NCBI GenBank assembly: GCA_013396655.1
Contig: WBMV01003343.1
Coordinates: 1,103,253-1,167,252 of the forward strand
Origin: Campylorhamphus procurvoides
Lineage: Eukaryota; Chordata; Aves; Passeriformes; Dendrocolaptidae
Length of the DNA stretch: 64,000 nt
Direction of reading: 5' to 3'
Made by a program: the position numbers and the translations under genes
Notes under the pieces: model-generated
Seen by the model: only the letters and a program-made list of their open reading frames with translations
Told to the model about the DNA's origin: nothing
Database searches by the model: none
Part shown: one piece after another, positions 25,761 through 37,797 of the stretch
How the letters are laid out: each line of letters starts with the position of its first letter
Position numbering within the stretch: position 1 is the stretch's first letter

Positions 25761-28700
25761 ACATAAACCTCTTACCAGTAGGAATACTCAGATTTTCAAT
25801 ATCTCTTTTATTCTTTGGTTTTCCTGCTCTTCAATTATGCATATTATACCTTCTGCTTCTTATGAGATCATTGCAAACTCTGTCCTTCTTACTTACAGAG
25901 TTGTATGGTAAAAAGCATCATTTTAAAGTGAAACATTGCAGGTGTTGCTCACATATGCCTTCATTTGATTTTAGTAACTTTTGGCAGTTCCTCTGTGGTT
26001 GACTTTCTAAGAGTCATGACATTAGTTACGATTTTGGTTGGATTGACTTTTTACTGTTCAAAAATCAGACTATAAAGACACTTTGCATTGAAACTCTGAA
26101 AATAAAGGCAGCAGAACCATTGCACTAAATACTATGAAATTGCCATAAGGAGTGATTTAAAATGTAACTTCAATAAACTTCATTGAGGTGGGAACAAAAA
26201 AGAGGAAAATGTTTCAAGTTTGGTAAAGAAAGGCTAGATTTAGGAACCAAATTTTCTTGAGCTTCTTGGGATCTCCCTCTGCAAGCACTGAAATGAGATT
26301 CCAGTAGCAATTGGTGATGAAAGTGGTCTGAAACATCTGCTTTTCTTTCCACTACATCAATATCTTGGACCTTAAACAAGGCCATATCGTCTCTTGCTTG
26401 TAGCATGCATTTTATTGTAAAAATAGAATTCTGAAATCCCTGTGAAGGTCTGAGCTTAGAAAATATTTGAAATATCTTGTACAAATGAACAGCAATCCCC
26501 TTTTAAAATAATTATACCTACATGAAGGTATTTATCGTGAAGTGGCCATGATACTGTAAGAATTTTGAGAGAGGAATATTTAATTCAGATACATATAGTT
26601 AAATATGTTTATCTGCAGATATGCATCTGTATACATGTTTTATATTTATAAGCAAAAATATGTGCACAAAAATACCCAAATGTGTTGCTGCAAGATGCAG
26701 AGAGAAAAAAAAAAAAAGCATTGCTGGACTATAGAAGTGACCTAGAAGAAGTAATTTACACTGCAGTAATGCATTTATTTCCTAGTCTTCTAGCTCCCTG
26801 AAATTTATTTTCTTTATCATAATTGTAGGTGCTAATATAGGTGGGTTTGAAAAACCAAAGGGAATATATTACCCTATTAGGAAGGCACAATTCTTTGCGT
26901 GAGTCACAACCGGCCTTGCTAAATCTGGATGTTTGTGACTGGTTGTGCAAGGAAACACTCAGTACAAGACATAGAAGAGGAAAGCACTGTGGCAGCCAGA
27001 CGCAGAGAATTATATACAGCTAGTCTTTGAGTTCTTCATTCTGTAACCTTCATACCCTTCATGTCAATTAGATGAGGAATGTATACAGTGTATGCTGTGT
27101 ACTGAAGCCTTGTTAAAGTTGGCAGTCTAGATTTAAGAAAAAAAGGTGGTGAAAGAAGACAGGACATAAATGCAGCAATATCTAATTTCAGCTTTATAGC
27201 TCTTGGGGGCTCTGAGGGCAGGCAAGCTTGGTGTGACCTTGGAAATCCACCTGGGACTCCAATGCCTCACTGTGTCTCTGGTTTACATTTTACTCTCCAG
27301 CTTTATGAAATACCATGTAATTAAAACCTCAAAAGAAATGAAAGTAGAGCATTGAATCTCATGAGTTTAAAGCATGTGTTTTTTTTGTGTGTTTGTTTCC
27401 TTGAATTCCACTTTTTAGTGAAAGTAATAGGTAGAAAGATGCAGAGGATCTACAGCTTTTCCACATGCATTTAAGAATAAGAATTTTTAAAGACATGGTA
27501 AGCACACCTCAGGTTGAACAGTTAGATATACAGGTGCTGCTTCTATGAAGTGGCCACTTTTCATGTAGCATGTGAAGTGCATGGGAAGGTTTTGTTTGTT
27601 TTCTTAGTTGGATCATTTCCTTCAAACATGTTCTTAAAGCCCTTTGACTAATGAGAAAACTAAAAAGTGTTTCTTTTGGCAACAGATAAATAAAATATCA
27701 TGTTGGAAATCATCCCAGAAAAAGAAGACATTCCCAATGTTCAAGAAAATCCCATCTCACACCTTTTGAAAATTTCTCCTCAGAGGAGTTAAGACTCCTC
27801 CTGGCGTTTCCTTCCAAAAGGCGAGGGAAGGAAGGGAGGAAAGTAAAGTGAAAGGGCTGTATGCATGTGGTCAAGGCAAAATTAATTGCTTTGCTAATGC
27901 TACCATTCCTCTGATTGACTTTCCCAAGATGTTACCATGTTTACGTTATAAGCTGGACTGGCTGCCTGAAATAAGTTACATGGTGGTAAATGGTGTTCCC
28001 TCCCTCTGACCCTGCTCAGGAATTCAGGAAGGGACTAAGAGACTTAATTGAGTCCTTCCCAGGGATGGCTGCAGCAGCAGTTTGGGTACCCAGTTGCTGC
28101 CGGGCTCACTCTGGGTTTGGGGGCTTCTTTCCATTTCCATTTAATTTAATAAAACATTGCAAGGGAGAAGATTCATTCTTCTCAGGAAAGATGTGGTAGG
28201 AAAAGATGAATTGAGGATTTTTTTCGTGAAAAAATATCTCTCTGCTAGCCTTTCCTACTGAAAAGCAGCATTAGGAAGAATTGCAAGGTTTTATGGGGAC
28301 AGAGCCATGTAGTCTGCACAGTTTGTCTAGAGATTTATGTAGTTTGGATAAGCATTCTGGCTCTGAGGCTTTCTGTATGTTAAATTTGAAATGAGATTAA
28401 GGAAGGTGGGAAAGCATAGACTTTATTTTTTTAGTGCTTGCATCAGCAATGTTGATTCTTTCTCTCACCACTTCGTATTTTATTTCTTTTTTGTAAGATC
28501 ACTTGGATTGGATCCATTATAGGCAATCTATTTATGTAACCAAGTCAGAAGCTCTTTCACAAGTTGGTATGCAAAAAAGGAGCTCTCAGAGGTTCACACA
28601 GAGTGGTATTTTGGTGTCTGAGCACTTTGTTGTAAAGACGTAAAACAGTTTAGTACCATTTATTATACAATTGCAAAATAATTTTCAAAGGTTTATATCA

Positions 28701-30092
28701 GCTATAGTACTGCAATGTTGATTTTGTCAAGCTCTGAGATTTTCTTACACAGTAGCAAGTAGCTGTCCTCATTTAATTGATAACTGTTGTTGACATTTAT
28801 TTTTTTCTGCTATTTAACTGCAAAATGTGAATTACTGGCTTTCAAGCTTTTCTGGTGCTTTTGCACTTTGTGCTAACATAACTTTCTGTGGTTCAAGAAG
28901 TGAATCAAAATGAGTATATTTTAGTTCCGCTTCATTTTCTACACCAATAAAGCAACTCAGGTATTTTATTTATTTTTTTTGAGTTTTCCGTAATTTGTAC
29001 TGTGTGAAAAGTGAAAGACTACCCTGTGGCCTTGAGTAGTCAGAAGGGATGAGATTGGTTAAAACTCATTTCCATTTACAACTATGAAACAAAATTAACA
29101 ATCCTAGGGAGAGTAGTGTTCATTTGATGAAGAGCATGAGTGCTTTCAGCTGAAGACACATACACCCATTTCATGGTTTAGTTTTATGTGGACACAAATA
29201 AGTGATTGACCCCATTTTGTTTAACAATCTTTCATTTAACAAGCAGAGATTTTTCTGGAGGATAATGATCGAAGTATTAGCACTTGCTGCCTGTCATTCT
29301 CCCATATATAAGGATACTGGCCCCAAAATAGGGTGAGATGGTTTTTTAATAGATGCTTGAAGCTAAAGATGCCCTTCCAGGACAAGTGGGAGGCTATAGG
29401 AGCAGCTGCATGGAGGAACAGTGGCCTAGAGCAGGTCAGAGATCTGTTGTCTCTCCCCATCTCATAATCTTCACCTGCCAGAATTTGGTGTGAAGAGAAG
29501 CAGGATGCTCAGTATTCTCTAAGAGTTCAGTAGGGTGATGAGAAAGTTTGGGAGTTTCATGACATTTGATCACTGCTGATGTTGAGGAAACATAAAGGGA
29601 TAAAGAGAGAAGTTGTCCTAAATCCAGAGAATAGATTAGAGGATGACCAAGCTGTGCATAATGGATGGAGGTGGTGTTTTGTGGAAGCTCAGGGATATCA
29701 AAACTGCTCTGCCAAGTGCCTCTAGAAATACCAACCTGAATTACTGTCCATCTGAAATACCTCTTGCTTCTTCAAGCTCCAAGTATTGTTGCAATGATGT
29801 CCTGGACTTTTTAAATCTTGTCTGATGAAGCAGCTTCTGACAATGTGACTTCTATTATAAACCAGAGATGATTAGTAGATTTGTTTGTTGTGTTAGGGTC
29901 TGTAAACAGTTAAAAGGAGAAGAATTTATTCTGTTAAATTAAATGGCAGAACCCAGTATGATGAACCTGGCAGTTTCATTGTTTCATTCCACTTATGCAT
30001 GATGTAGGACTTTTTTTGCACACAGTCTTTTTTAATGAAACAAAGATACCAACTCAAAACTAAAACAAGCAAACCAACCAAGTAACAAAAGG

Positions 30093-30165
30093 TAATCACA
30101 GATCACCCAGAATGTTCTTAGCTGGAAGGGACTCACAGAGATCATCAAGTCTGACTCTTACAAGA
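30093..30165 (-). mobile_element. CR1 LINE 3' end fragment, minus strand
   Basis: It contains TAATCACAGATCACCCAGAA and then AGCTGGAAGGGACTCACAG and AGATCATCAAGTCTGACTC, matching the reverse complement of the CR1 tail with several substitutions. Only about 70 bp is recognisable. An A-rich stretch lies immediately upstream. Confidence 0.8.
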
Positions 30166-30681
30166 ATGTAATATTTGTAAAGCCAAGGTTTGTGGACACT
30201 GGAAATAATGCTATCAGTCCTCAAAGTTCTGGGAGTAAAAAGGGATGGTGGTGCCACACATTTTAAAGTTCCTGATATGGGGGAGAGAGATTTTTAACTG
30301 AACCTCTGCCCCAGTATTAGCATGTGGTGTACTTCCTAGGCAAGTAATTTCAGTTCAACTTGTCAGAAAATATCATTATATTCCCTTTCCAAGTGTGTTC
30401 ATTGTTTTCTGGGGGGCCCAATTTGAGACCATACTGCACAGAGCTGAACCTAAACTTGAAGTACTGTTGTATCAAAAGGTATTCTCAAATACAAATCAGA
30501 TTATCAGGTGTCTGAGATGTGACACCCAGAGCTAGTGGAAGCCCCAGTTTCTCTCCAGAACACTGGTGTGCAGAAAATGTATTCAGACCTGTGAAGCACT
30601 CACTGTATCGATGAACATCATCCTGCAGGAGGTGAAATATTCTGACTTCACAGGATGCTTGCACTAAAAAATTCATAGGAC

Positions 30682-30695
30682 CACACACACACACA
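30682..30695. repeat. (CA)7 microsatellite
   Basis: Seven CA dinucleotides, followed by GGGTGAG. Confidence 0.85.
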
Positions 30696-33600
30696 GGGTG
30701 AGAAAGTGCTTTCTAGACAGTATTTGTCAGCACTTGCTTTGAGTGAGGTATTACTCCAAAGCTCAGAAATAATGTTTCTTGAAATTGATTTTGATGTAGC
30801 TAAGTTTGAGCATAAAGTAGGCTGAATAAATTTTTCTACAGGAATCTTAATTCTGGCATTTCTTGAAATTTCAAGTGCTTGAAATTTGTACAGCTAACAT
30901 TCTTTTGACTTCTTTCTAAGTACCCAGAAACCATTAATTGCCCATGACGGATTTGTCTCATTTGTGAACTAATTATTCCATAGATCTGTAGTCTTATACA
31001 CCGGTTATGCCCAGATGGTTTTGGTTCAGTCCACTTCACTTGCTGGAGAAGTGCTGTGCAGAAGTGTCCATGAAACTTACAGGACTGGTTTGAGTCTGGA
31101 AGCAATTTCTCTGCTCCCATGTGAAGCTTGATGTTACTGCTCATAGAGCAGACCTCAGTGACCTTGCTCCAAACTAACACAAGGCACTGTAAAACACCCG
31201 TCTCCAAAATGTTGCTGCACCATCTTCTCCAGTGTTAGTGTTGTCCTGGGATCCTGTATCCACACAGTCAGTCCTGTGTAACTCCGGCTAATGGGGTGCT
31301 GAACAATAATATTTATAGAAAATGCTTAGTTTATATGGGGCTTACCAGCATTGCTGTGGTTACTGAATCGTGGAGTAATCATCAAAATGGAGTAAAATCA
31401 TCCAAAAATAATCTTTGCAGATAAGATGTGACTGTTCAACTGCATTTCTCATTTACATAGCTGCTGATAAATAAGAAATGTAGATGGTAAAACCTGAATA
31501 AATCTACCACCTTCATCTTCCTGTTCAGCCATTACATGACTATCTCTTCTTGCCCTTGCACAGGTGACATCTGGTTACCAATCTCAACAGTCCTTACATT
31601 TTCAGGTCAGATGAAGCTTATGCCTCCAAATACTTTCCTTTTGTTCTTGAATCTATTTTATTCATGTTTTTATATGGTAAGGAAATAAAATTAAAAGCAG
31701 AGATTCTCTAATCTGTCTGTCAATCAGAAATGAGTAGTTAATAAAATTTTGTAAATGTGTCTTTGCTTGAGAATTTTAAGAAGGAGAAAAACAGAATCAC
31801 TGTGCATTCTGCTTAGCTATCCACCTATTGAGTCAGAGAGGTAAGAAGTCTGATCATGACACTGATGATTTTGCTATGTTTCTCTTTAAGAATTGCTGTA
31901 ATAAGCCGGGATTCAAAATTCAAAGGAGTTCTCACTATCACCGTGCTGAAGAAAAAAAAAGAATAGAGGGATTAGAAGAGAATTACAGTTAATTTGGAAA
32001 GAATCTCTGCTCATTATCTAAGATGAATGAGCAGAGACACAAACCAGCATTTTCAATCAATATTTTGGAAGAGTGTGAGCTCTCTACTTAAAGGGATTTG
32101 TAATTATGTCTCTTCCCTGCACCTTTCTCATGGGAAGTCCACTTCAAATGGAAGTTAGGAACTTGTGACTTGAGCACATTCTTTACTGTGAGATTTTAAA
32201 GGAGACTCTATAACCCTAAATTTCCCATAGCCGCAGACATACTTAAAACAAAAAGAAATAAAAAGCACATTTAATGAAGTGTTGTATTGGTTTGCTTTCT
32301 AGTGCTGACTTTGACTTTGTTTAACCAGTACTTAAAGAATAGAGTCTTTCATTAATTTGCCCGAACACGCATAAATTCTAGAGATGAAAGTGAATTCTTT
32401 AATGGCATACACATTACTGCAGGGTGGGGCCTATCTGAAATGATAGAGACAGGCTGAGCATGCTGAAGAGCAATAAATATCTAAAAAATATATAATGAAT
32501 TTAGTTTTAGCATCTGTCACAGTGTAATTACCATGAAGAAAATTAGAAAGATATACTCACTATTGTTTTTAAGGTAGCTTAGTGAATAAAAAGTGACACG
32601 TGCATTTGTTTCATAAAATCATTTGATGTTGGGATGTGTCCCTCAATAGACAAAAGGCACAGATCTTGATTCAATCTGCTTTTATTTTCAGGCTGTTTGT
32701 TTTGATTCCTTTTTAGCCAACATGCAGTGGTGAGGAGGCTGGGACACTGTGAGAAATCCCTACTTCCAGTCCTGCCTTTGCTGGGAAAAGACATGCTTTC
32801 TTCTCCCCCTTTGCTTAAGAACTACTTTAATTTAGTTGCTGAATTTAAGGCATAGTGAGTTTTTATTTATCCTACTGATTTCTGCTCTTAAGTCAGTCCT
32901 TCCTGAGCAGGGGAGGAGGCTTTTAATGTACTACTCATCAAGGATTTGGGATGGTTTGGAATACAGTTAAGGAAAATATGAATTTCTGTGCTTCTCTGCA
33001 GTGCCCTTTTAATCAGTTGGGTCAAAATGACAAAAGCATTGAAGAAATTTGAAGTTTATATTGAAAAGCGTAATTTTAAAAAGTGAGGCTTCTTTATCTT
33101 TTTTTGCTACTGACATTTCAAACACTGCTCAAGTGTCCCAGAATGGCATTAGTACATCTGTGCTATCTCTTCACTTGTTGCATTCCTGTCTATTGAGAAG
33201 AAGAAGGCAAATGCATCCCTTTATAGGAACTTCCAGACTTGTCCAAAATCGTGTAGCTGTTGTCACTTGAAGCAACAATTGTGAAATACTAAAAGTGATA
33301 TCTACTTAAAGTATTTTGTAATGTTTCTTAAAATAATCTTTCTTCTGTTGTGTAATTTTTTCACCCATGGTCCCTCATTTTGGAAGAAGAGGGCATGGTG
33401 TTTGGAGTACATTACCAGGTGAAGGAACTATATGAGGATTGAGAAAACACCTTTATATAGAAAGAGAATAGTGGAGAAGTTAACTTGTCTTTTTGTTCTC
33501 ACTGTGTCTCTTCCATGGTATTCCCCAAGCACACCTTAAGTTAATGACCAGAATAAAGTGTTTGAATTCAACTGAAAATTGGATAGCTTCCTAAGGGTCA

Positions 33601-34027
33601 CTTTTAGCAGCACACTTTGTTTCCTGCAAAACCCTCTGTGAGAAGTGATGTGAAACACCAGTGGTAGAATTGCTGTTTTCAGTGATTTTCATTCATCTGT
33701 GTTTTCTGTTCTTCGGGAATATAGTGTGTATCATTTTTAGAGGTCCAGGCTTATTGAGTGAATGCCACAATATATGAATTTTGGAGACTGGCTGTTGGCT
33801 TTTGAGTAGCAGAAGTAACTTTACATGCCCATGAATATCAATATGACTCTCTGTAAGCCTCTCTGCCAAATGCTAGTTTGTCTGTTTAGTTACACTATCA
33901 ATTGCAATGCTGTTACTCCAGGATGCCAGACTGAGCCTACATATACCTGCCAGACTGCACCTTGGAGAATGAAGTTGAGCTAAGAAAACAAGGAGCTGCT
34001 ATCTTGGTAAATACTAGCACTCATGAT

Positions 34028-34120
34028 CTGGTGGAAGACATCCCTGTCCATGGCAGGAGGATTGGAACTAGGTGATCTTTAAGGACCCTTCCAACATAAG
34101 CCATTCTGTGATTCTATGAT
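34028..34120 (+). mobile_element. CR1 LINE 3' end fragment, plus strand
   Basis: It reads TGGTGGAAGACATCCCTGTC, then GGAGGATTGGAACTAGGTGA, then CCTTCCAACATAAGCC, and ends in ATTCTGTGATTCTATGAT. That ending is the 8-bp 3' repeat (ATTCTRTG) diagnostic of CR1. The 3' end is intact and the 5' end is truncated, leaving about 93 bp. Confidence 0.95.
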
Positions 34121-34246
34121 AGCTACAACAGGTTACTACAAGAAATCGTGGATCAGTGTTGTGCTTTACAAAGACTGTGCTGATGTCTGTGGGGCAGAGC
34201 AGTGAAGTTTCAACTGACACAAGTGTCTCTTTTTTTCCCCCTTCTG

Positions 34247-34370
34247 TTCCTCTAATAAGAGAAATACAATGCAGTAATATATTCCTCTAATAAGTGGAAT
34301 TATATGAATTATAATATATATTAAATTATAGGAATATATTAATATATTCCTCTAATAAGAGGAATACAAT
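34247..34370. repeat. Palindromic AT-rich cluster with three copies of a ~20-bp unit
   Basis: The unit TTCCTCTAATAAG-A/T-G-A/G-AAT occurs at 34247-34265, 34281-34300 and 34346-34365. The third copy is itself an inverted repeat (ATTCCTCT, AATA, AGAGGAAT). Overlapping it is a perfect 22-bp palindrome at 34330-34351, made of AGGAATATATT and its reverse complement. More AT-rich, partly self-complementary sequence lies between. It may be a small duplicated foldback or a decayed non-autonomous element. No known family was recognised. Confidence 0.75.
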
Positions 34371-35669
34371 AATGTTGGGAATTGGTTTTTTCCTCTTTTT
34401 GCTTCCCTGAAAATCTTCCTTTTTATTTAGGAAGAATATAAATATTAGGAAGTGTGGCTTTTTTTTTTCCTTTTCTTTAGTTTGTCTTTTTTGCCCCTCA
34501 AGAGCAGCAGGGGGAAGAAAACTGTCAGTGAGAATCTATCATTTATTCACTTCAACAGGTTTCATTCTGGAAGATTTACTGTTGTAATGAGAAGAAAAAC
34601 TGTTGATGACTAAAAATGTTTGGTATGTGAACACTTTTGCCCAGCCATATGTCCTTTTTCTGCTGTAGTGTTAGTTGGTGTGTTAAGCAGCCCAGCTGTA
34701 TCACACTTCTTTACTTTCCAGAGACGGGAGGACCCCCAAGACACTGTGCTTTTTCCACAGTCACTGTCAAAAGTGCCTGACTGCAGTCAACAAAGATGTA
34801 TATGTTATACCGATATAGAATGGAAAAAAAATGTTTCATGTATTCCCTCAGGGTTTTTTCTGCCCCAGGTGCAAAGATACACATAGTCTGAAAGTCAAAA
34901 TGAGATGTGTTTTTTTTTGCTAAGACTGAGTCTTGATTGCATTTTCTTCCAAACACTTCTCGCTCTGCTGTTTTGTTTCCCAGTCCAAATGCTGAGTTCA
35001 TTCTTGAATCTTAGCTTTTTGGCATGTAAAGCAGATGCTGGAATTCCAAACTGATGTGCTGTATGTAATTGATAATGATTGATAAAAGACAGCTTGCACC
35101 TGCAGGACCTTTCTTTGTGCAGGGTAAATAGATGTCTGAGGAGTTCAAGAAAGGGAGCTGCAGAAATTATCTTTTCCATTCTGCAGAGGTTGGTTTGTGT
35201 TTCCCTCTTTGTACCTTCAAAGTCAGGATTAGTATTGTTTACACAGACAGAAGGCTTATGTTCATGACGATTAATGGAGAAGGAAAGGCCTTGAAATCCA
35301 TCACATCTAGCACATTGCCAGACTAAATTACTCAATTAGTTCCCAAATAGAAGGGCTAAGGTATCACTTCTTAACTTGGGAGTGTCACTAAATTTCTCTA
35401 GTTTAATCCTAAATTGAAATTACTTTTTTTCCCTTGACTTCTAGCTTAATGTGCAGTTTTTGTTTCTTGACTATGAATTAATTTTTTGTTTAAATTTAGT
35501 TTAATTCAATTTAAATATTATGAAATGGACTAAATATGTGATTGCAGAGAGGGAAAAGACAGAGACGGACTTCAGTGGTGCGTAATGAATGGACAAGAGG
35601 CCTGACATGAACACTAGCTGAAATACAGGAAATTTGATTTAAACTTGAAAACCAAATCAAAAAACCTGT

Positions 35670-35858
35670 GAGGGTGTCTGAGCACTGGCACAGAGTGCCC
35701 ACAGTGGTTGTGCAGTTTTCACCCTGGAGCTATATTCAACATCCAACTGGCCAGAGTCATAAACAGCCTGCTCTGGATTTCCCTGGTTTGAGCAAGAGGT
35801 TGGACTAGGCACCAGAGATGCCATCCAACCTCATCCAGCTTGTGATCCTCTGATTCAG
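35670..35858 (+). mobile_element. CR1 LINE 3' end fragment, plus strand
   Basis: It reads GAGCACTGGCACAGAGTGCCC, then AACATCCAACTGGCCAGAGTC, GAGCAAGAGGTTGGACTAGG, CATCCAACCTCATCCAG and finally TGATCCTCTGATTC. The order matches the last ~190 bp of CR1 with scattered substitutions. The terminal ATTCTRTG repeats are diverged. No coding capacity remains. Confidence 0.9.
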
Positions 35859-36480
35859 TTTTACTGTTGTTGTAAAGCACTTGGATGCCTGAGCATGATA
35901 AATCCATTATAAAAAGTTTAAAATACATTTAAAGATACGTCTTTTCTGAAATCAGTGAGAAAAGACACCTAATCCTTAAACAGATCTTAATTTCTGCCCT
36001 AAAACTAAACCAGTTCTCATTTGCTGCAACACCAGTAGAAGAAGTCGTAGCTGGGAGCTGAGGTAAGCCCATTGGAGATAAGTATTTGCATGGGCAATGT
36101 CCTGCACTGGCACGATGCTTTTGCAGGATCCCTCACCTTCACAAGAAAATTTGGCAATCTTGCCATCATGTCCTGCTCCCTCAGAATTTAAGTTCTGAGG
36201 CCCAGTGGGGAAGTCTCCTCAGAAAATACTTTAAAATTGTAAATCTCAATTCTTTAGAAAAATACGTAACTTCAGACATTGGAAGAACATTATTCAGGTT
36301 TACAGGCAATATTGATTCCATTGAGAAGCAGCTGCCTTAATTCAGCTCTGTATAGGCATACATTATGTCATCCTAATTAAAGGCTACTACACATTCTCTT
36401 TTGTCAAAGGAGTTTTGGTTCGTGAAGCACTGAGGGTAAATGGGCATCTTTCAAAACCATCTAGTTAACCTTTTATTTTA

Positions 36481-36563
36481 TCTTTTTTTCCTCCATTTCC
36501 CACCTTCCTTCCTTCCTTCTTTTTTTCTGATTTTGCCTTCTTTCCTTTTTCTTTGTTCTTCCA
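36481..36563. repeat. Pyrimidine-rich tract with (CCTT)n
   Basis: About 80 bases dominated by T and C, including CCTT units at about 36503-36518. It is simple-sequence DNA. Confidence 0.8.
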
Positions 36564-37781
36564 TACTTTTAGTCAACTTGCAAAATAGCAGTCTAATTCT
36601 GGGACAGACTGACTCATTTATTAATAATGTATTTTAATTTTATATTCCTTTTTCATGAGGAAATGTTTTTACCTATTGCTATATAAGCTTTACCCGGCTT
36701 ATTGTACGTTGCTGTGTTATTAATGCTGTAAAGTATGCTAGAATATACTGCATTTAGAGTGTGAGTGCTGCAACATAATGATTAAAACAATTATGACTAA
36801 TCATGCAAATCTTTTTATTATGTATAATGGGTATATGTAAGCCAGATTTCAGTTCCTATAAAAAGGCTTTCAGCAGTTTAACTGCTCACAGAGTCAAGTG
36901 AAAGTCTATTCTTTTTTTGCACTCCAGTAAATGTTAAGAAATACCACAAAAGAAGTACTGGAAGAGGAGTAAATCTGATGTGCTTCTTTGGCTTTGGCTG
37001 GGCGCCGCCACAGTTGTTGCATGGTATGTAGAAAGGACCAGCCTCTGATGAAACATGAGCTGATTCAAGGTGCTGTATCCCCTTTGATTTTGCTATATGC
37101 TGTTTTGTCAAGTCAGAAACACCAGAGGAAAAGGGTGGCAGAGGAGACATGGAGAGGAGAAAATTCCTCTGTAAAATGTTTCTGCAGTCCTGGGCTTGCC
37201 ATGTTTTGGCCGTCCTGTGGGGTCGGGCTGCGTTTCTCTTCACTTGAACCTTGGGAACACTGTGAAGCATTTGGAATTAGGCTTTAGGGAAGGAGACGTG
37301 TGTGTGAGGTTGAAGTGGTAACTACAGCCCTTCTAGTTAAGGAGCCTCAGGGAAGGGAGTTCTGGAGGCAGTAAACTTTGCCTGAAACGGAAGTGGAGGG
37401 GACCTGCTACTCCCCTTCCCCCAAACCCACAGTCACAAACTGCTTTCAAATTAGGCCAATAAATGCTCTGTATTCCCTATGCCTGCTTTGTTGCCAAGGT
37501 GTTATCAACGTCCAGTTTCTGAGCACCAAAAATGTCTGTCCGTGTTCTTTGTGGATGACTTCTGAGATCAGTACTTGCAGCACAAATAACTGTAAATGTC
37601 ATTGAGGCTTCAAAACTTTGACATGATTTTCTAGACTCTTGCTTGATTGAAGCTCTATTGGCAGCCTGTTCCCCTTCATTTTCCTGTAGTAATCAGTAAT
37701 GAAAGAGCATCTCTTTTGCTGGCAGCCTCTGAGTTTCACCAAAACTAATGTTATTGTTAAAGACAGACAATTAGGTACAAC

Positions 37782-37797
37782 AGAATAATAATAATAA
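37782..37797. repeat. Short (AAT)n microsatellite
   Basis: Five AAT/ATA units in a row. A similar short run occurs near 38.52 kb. Confidence 0.75.

Noticed and set aside
34895..35335. 146-codon open frame on the minus strand
   Set aside because: No conserved motif, signal peptide or gene context. Several other frames overlap it.
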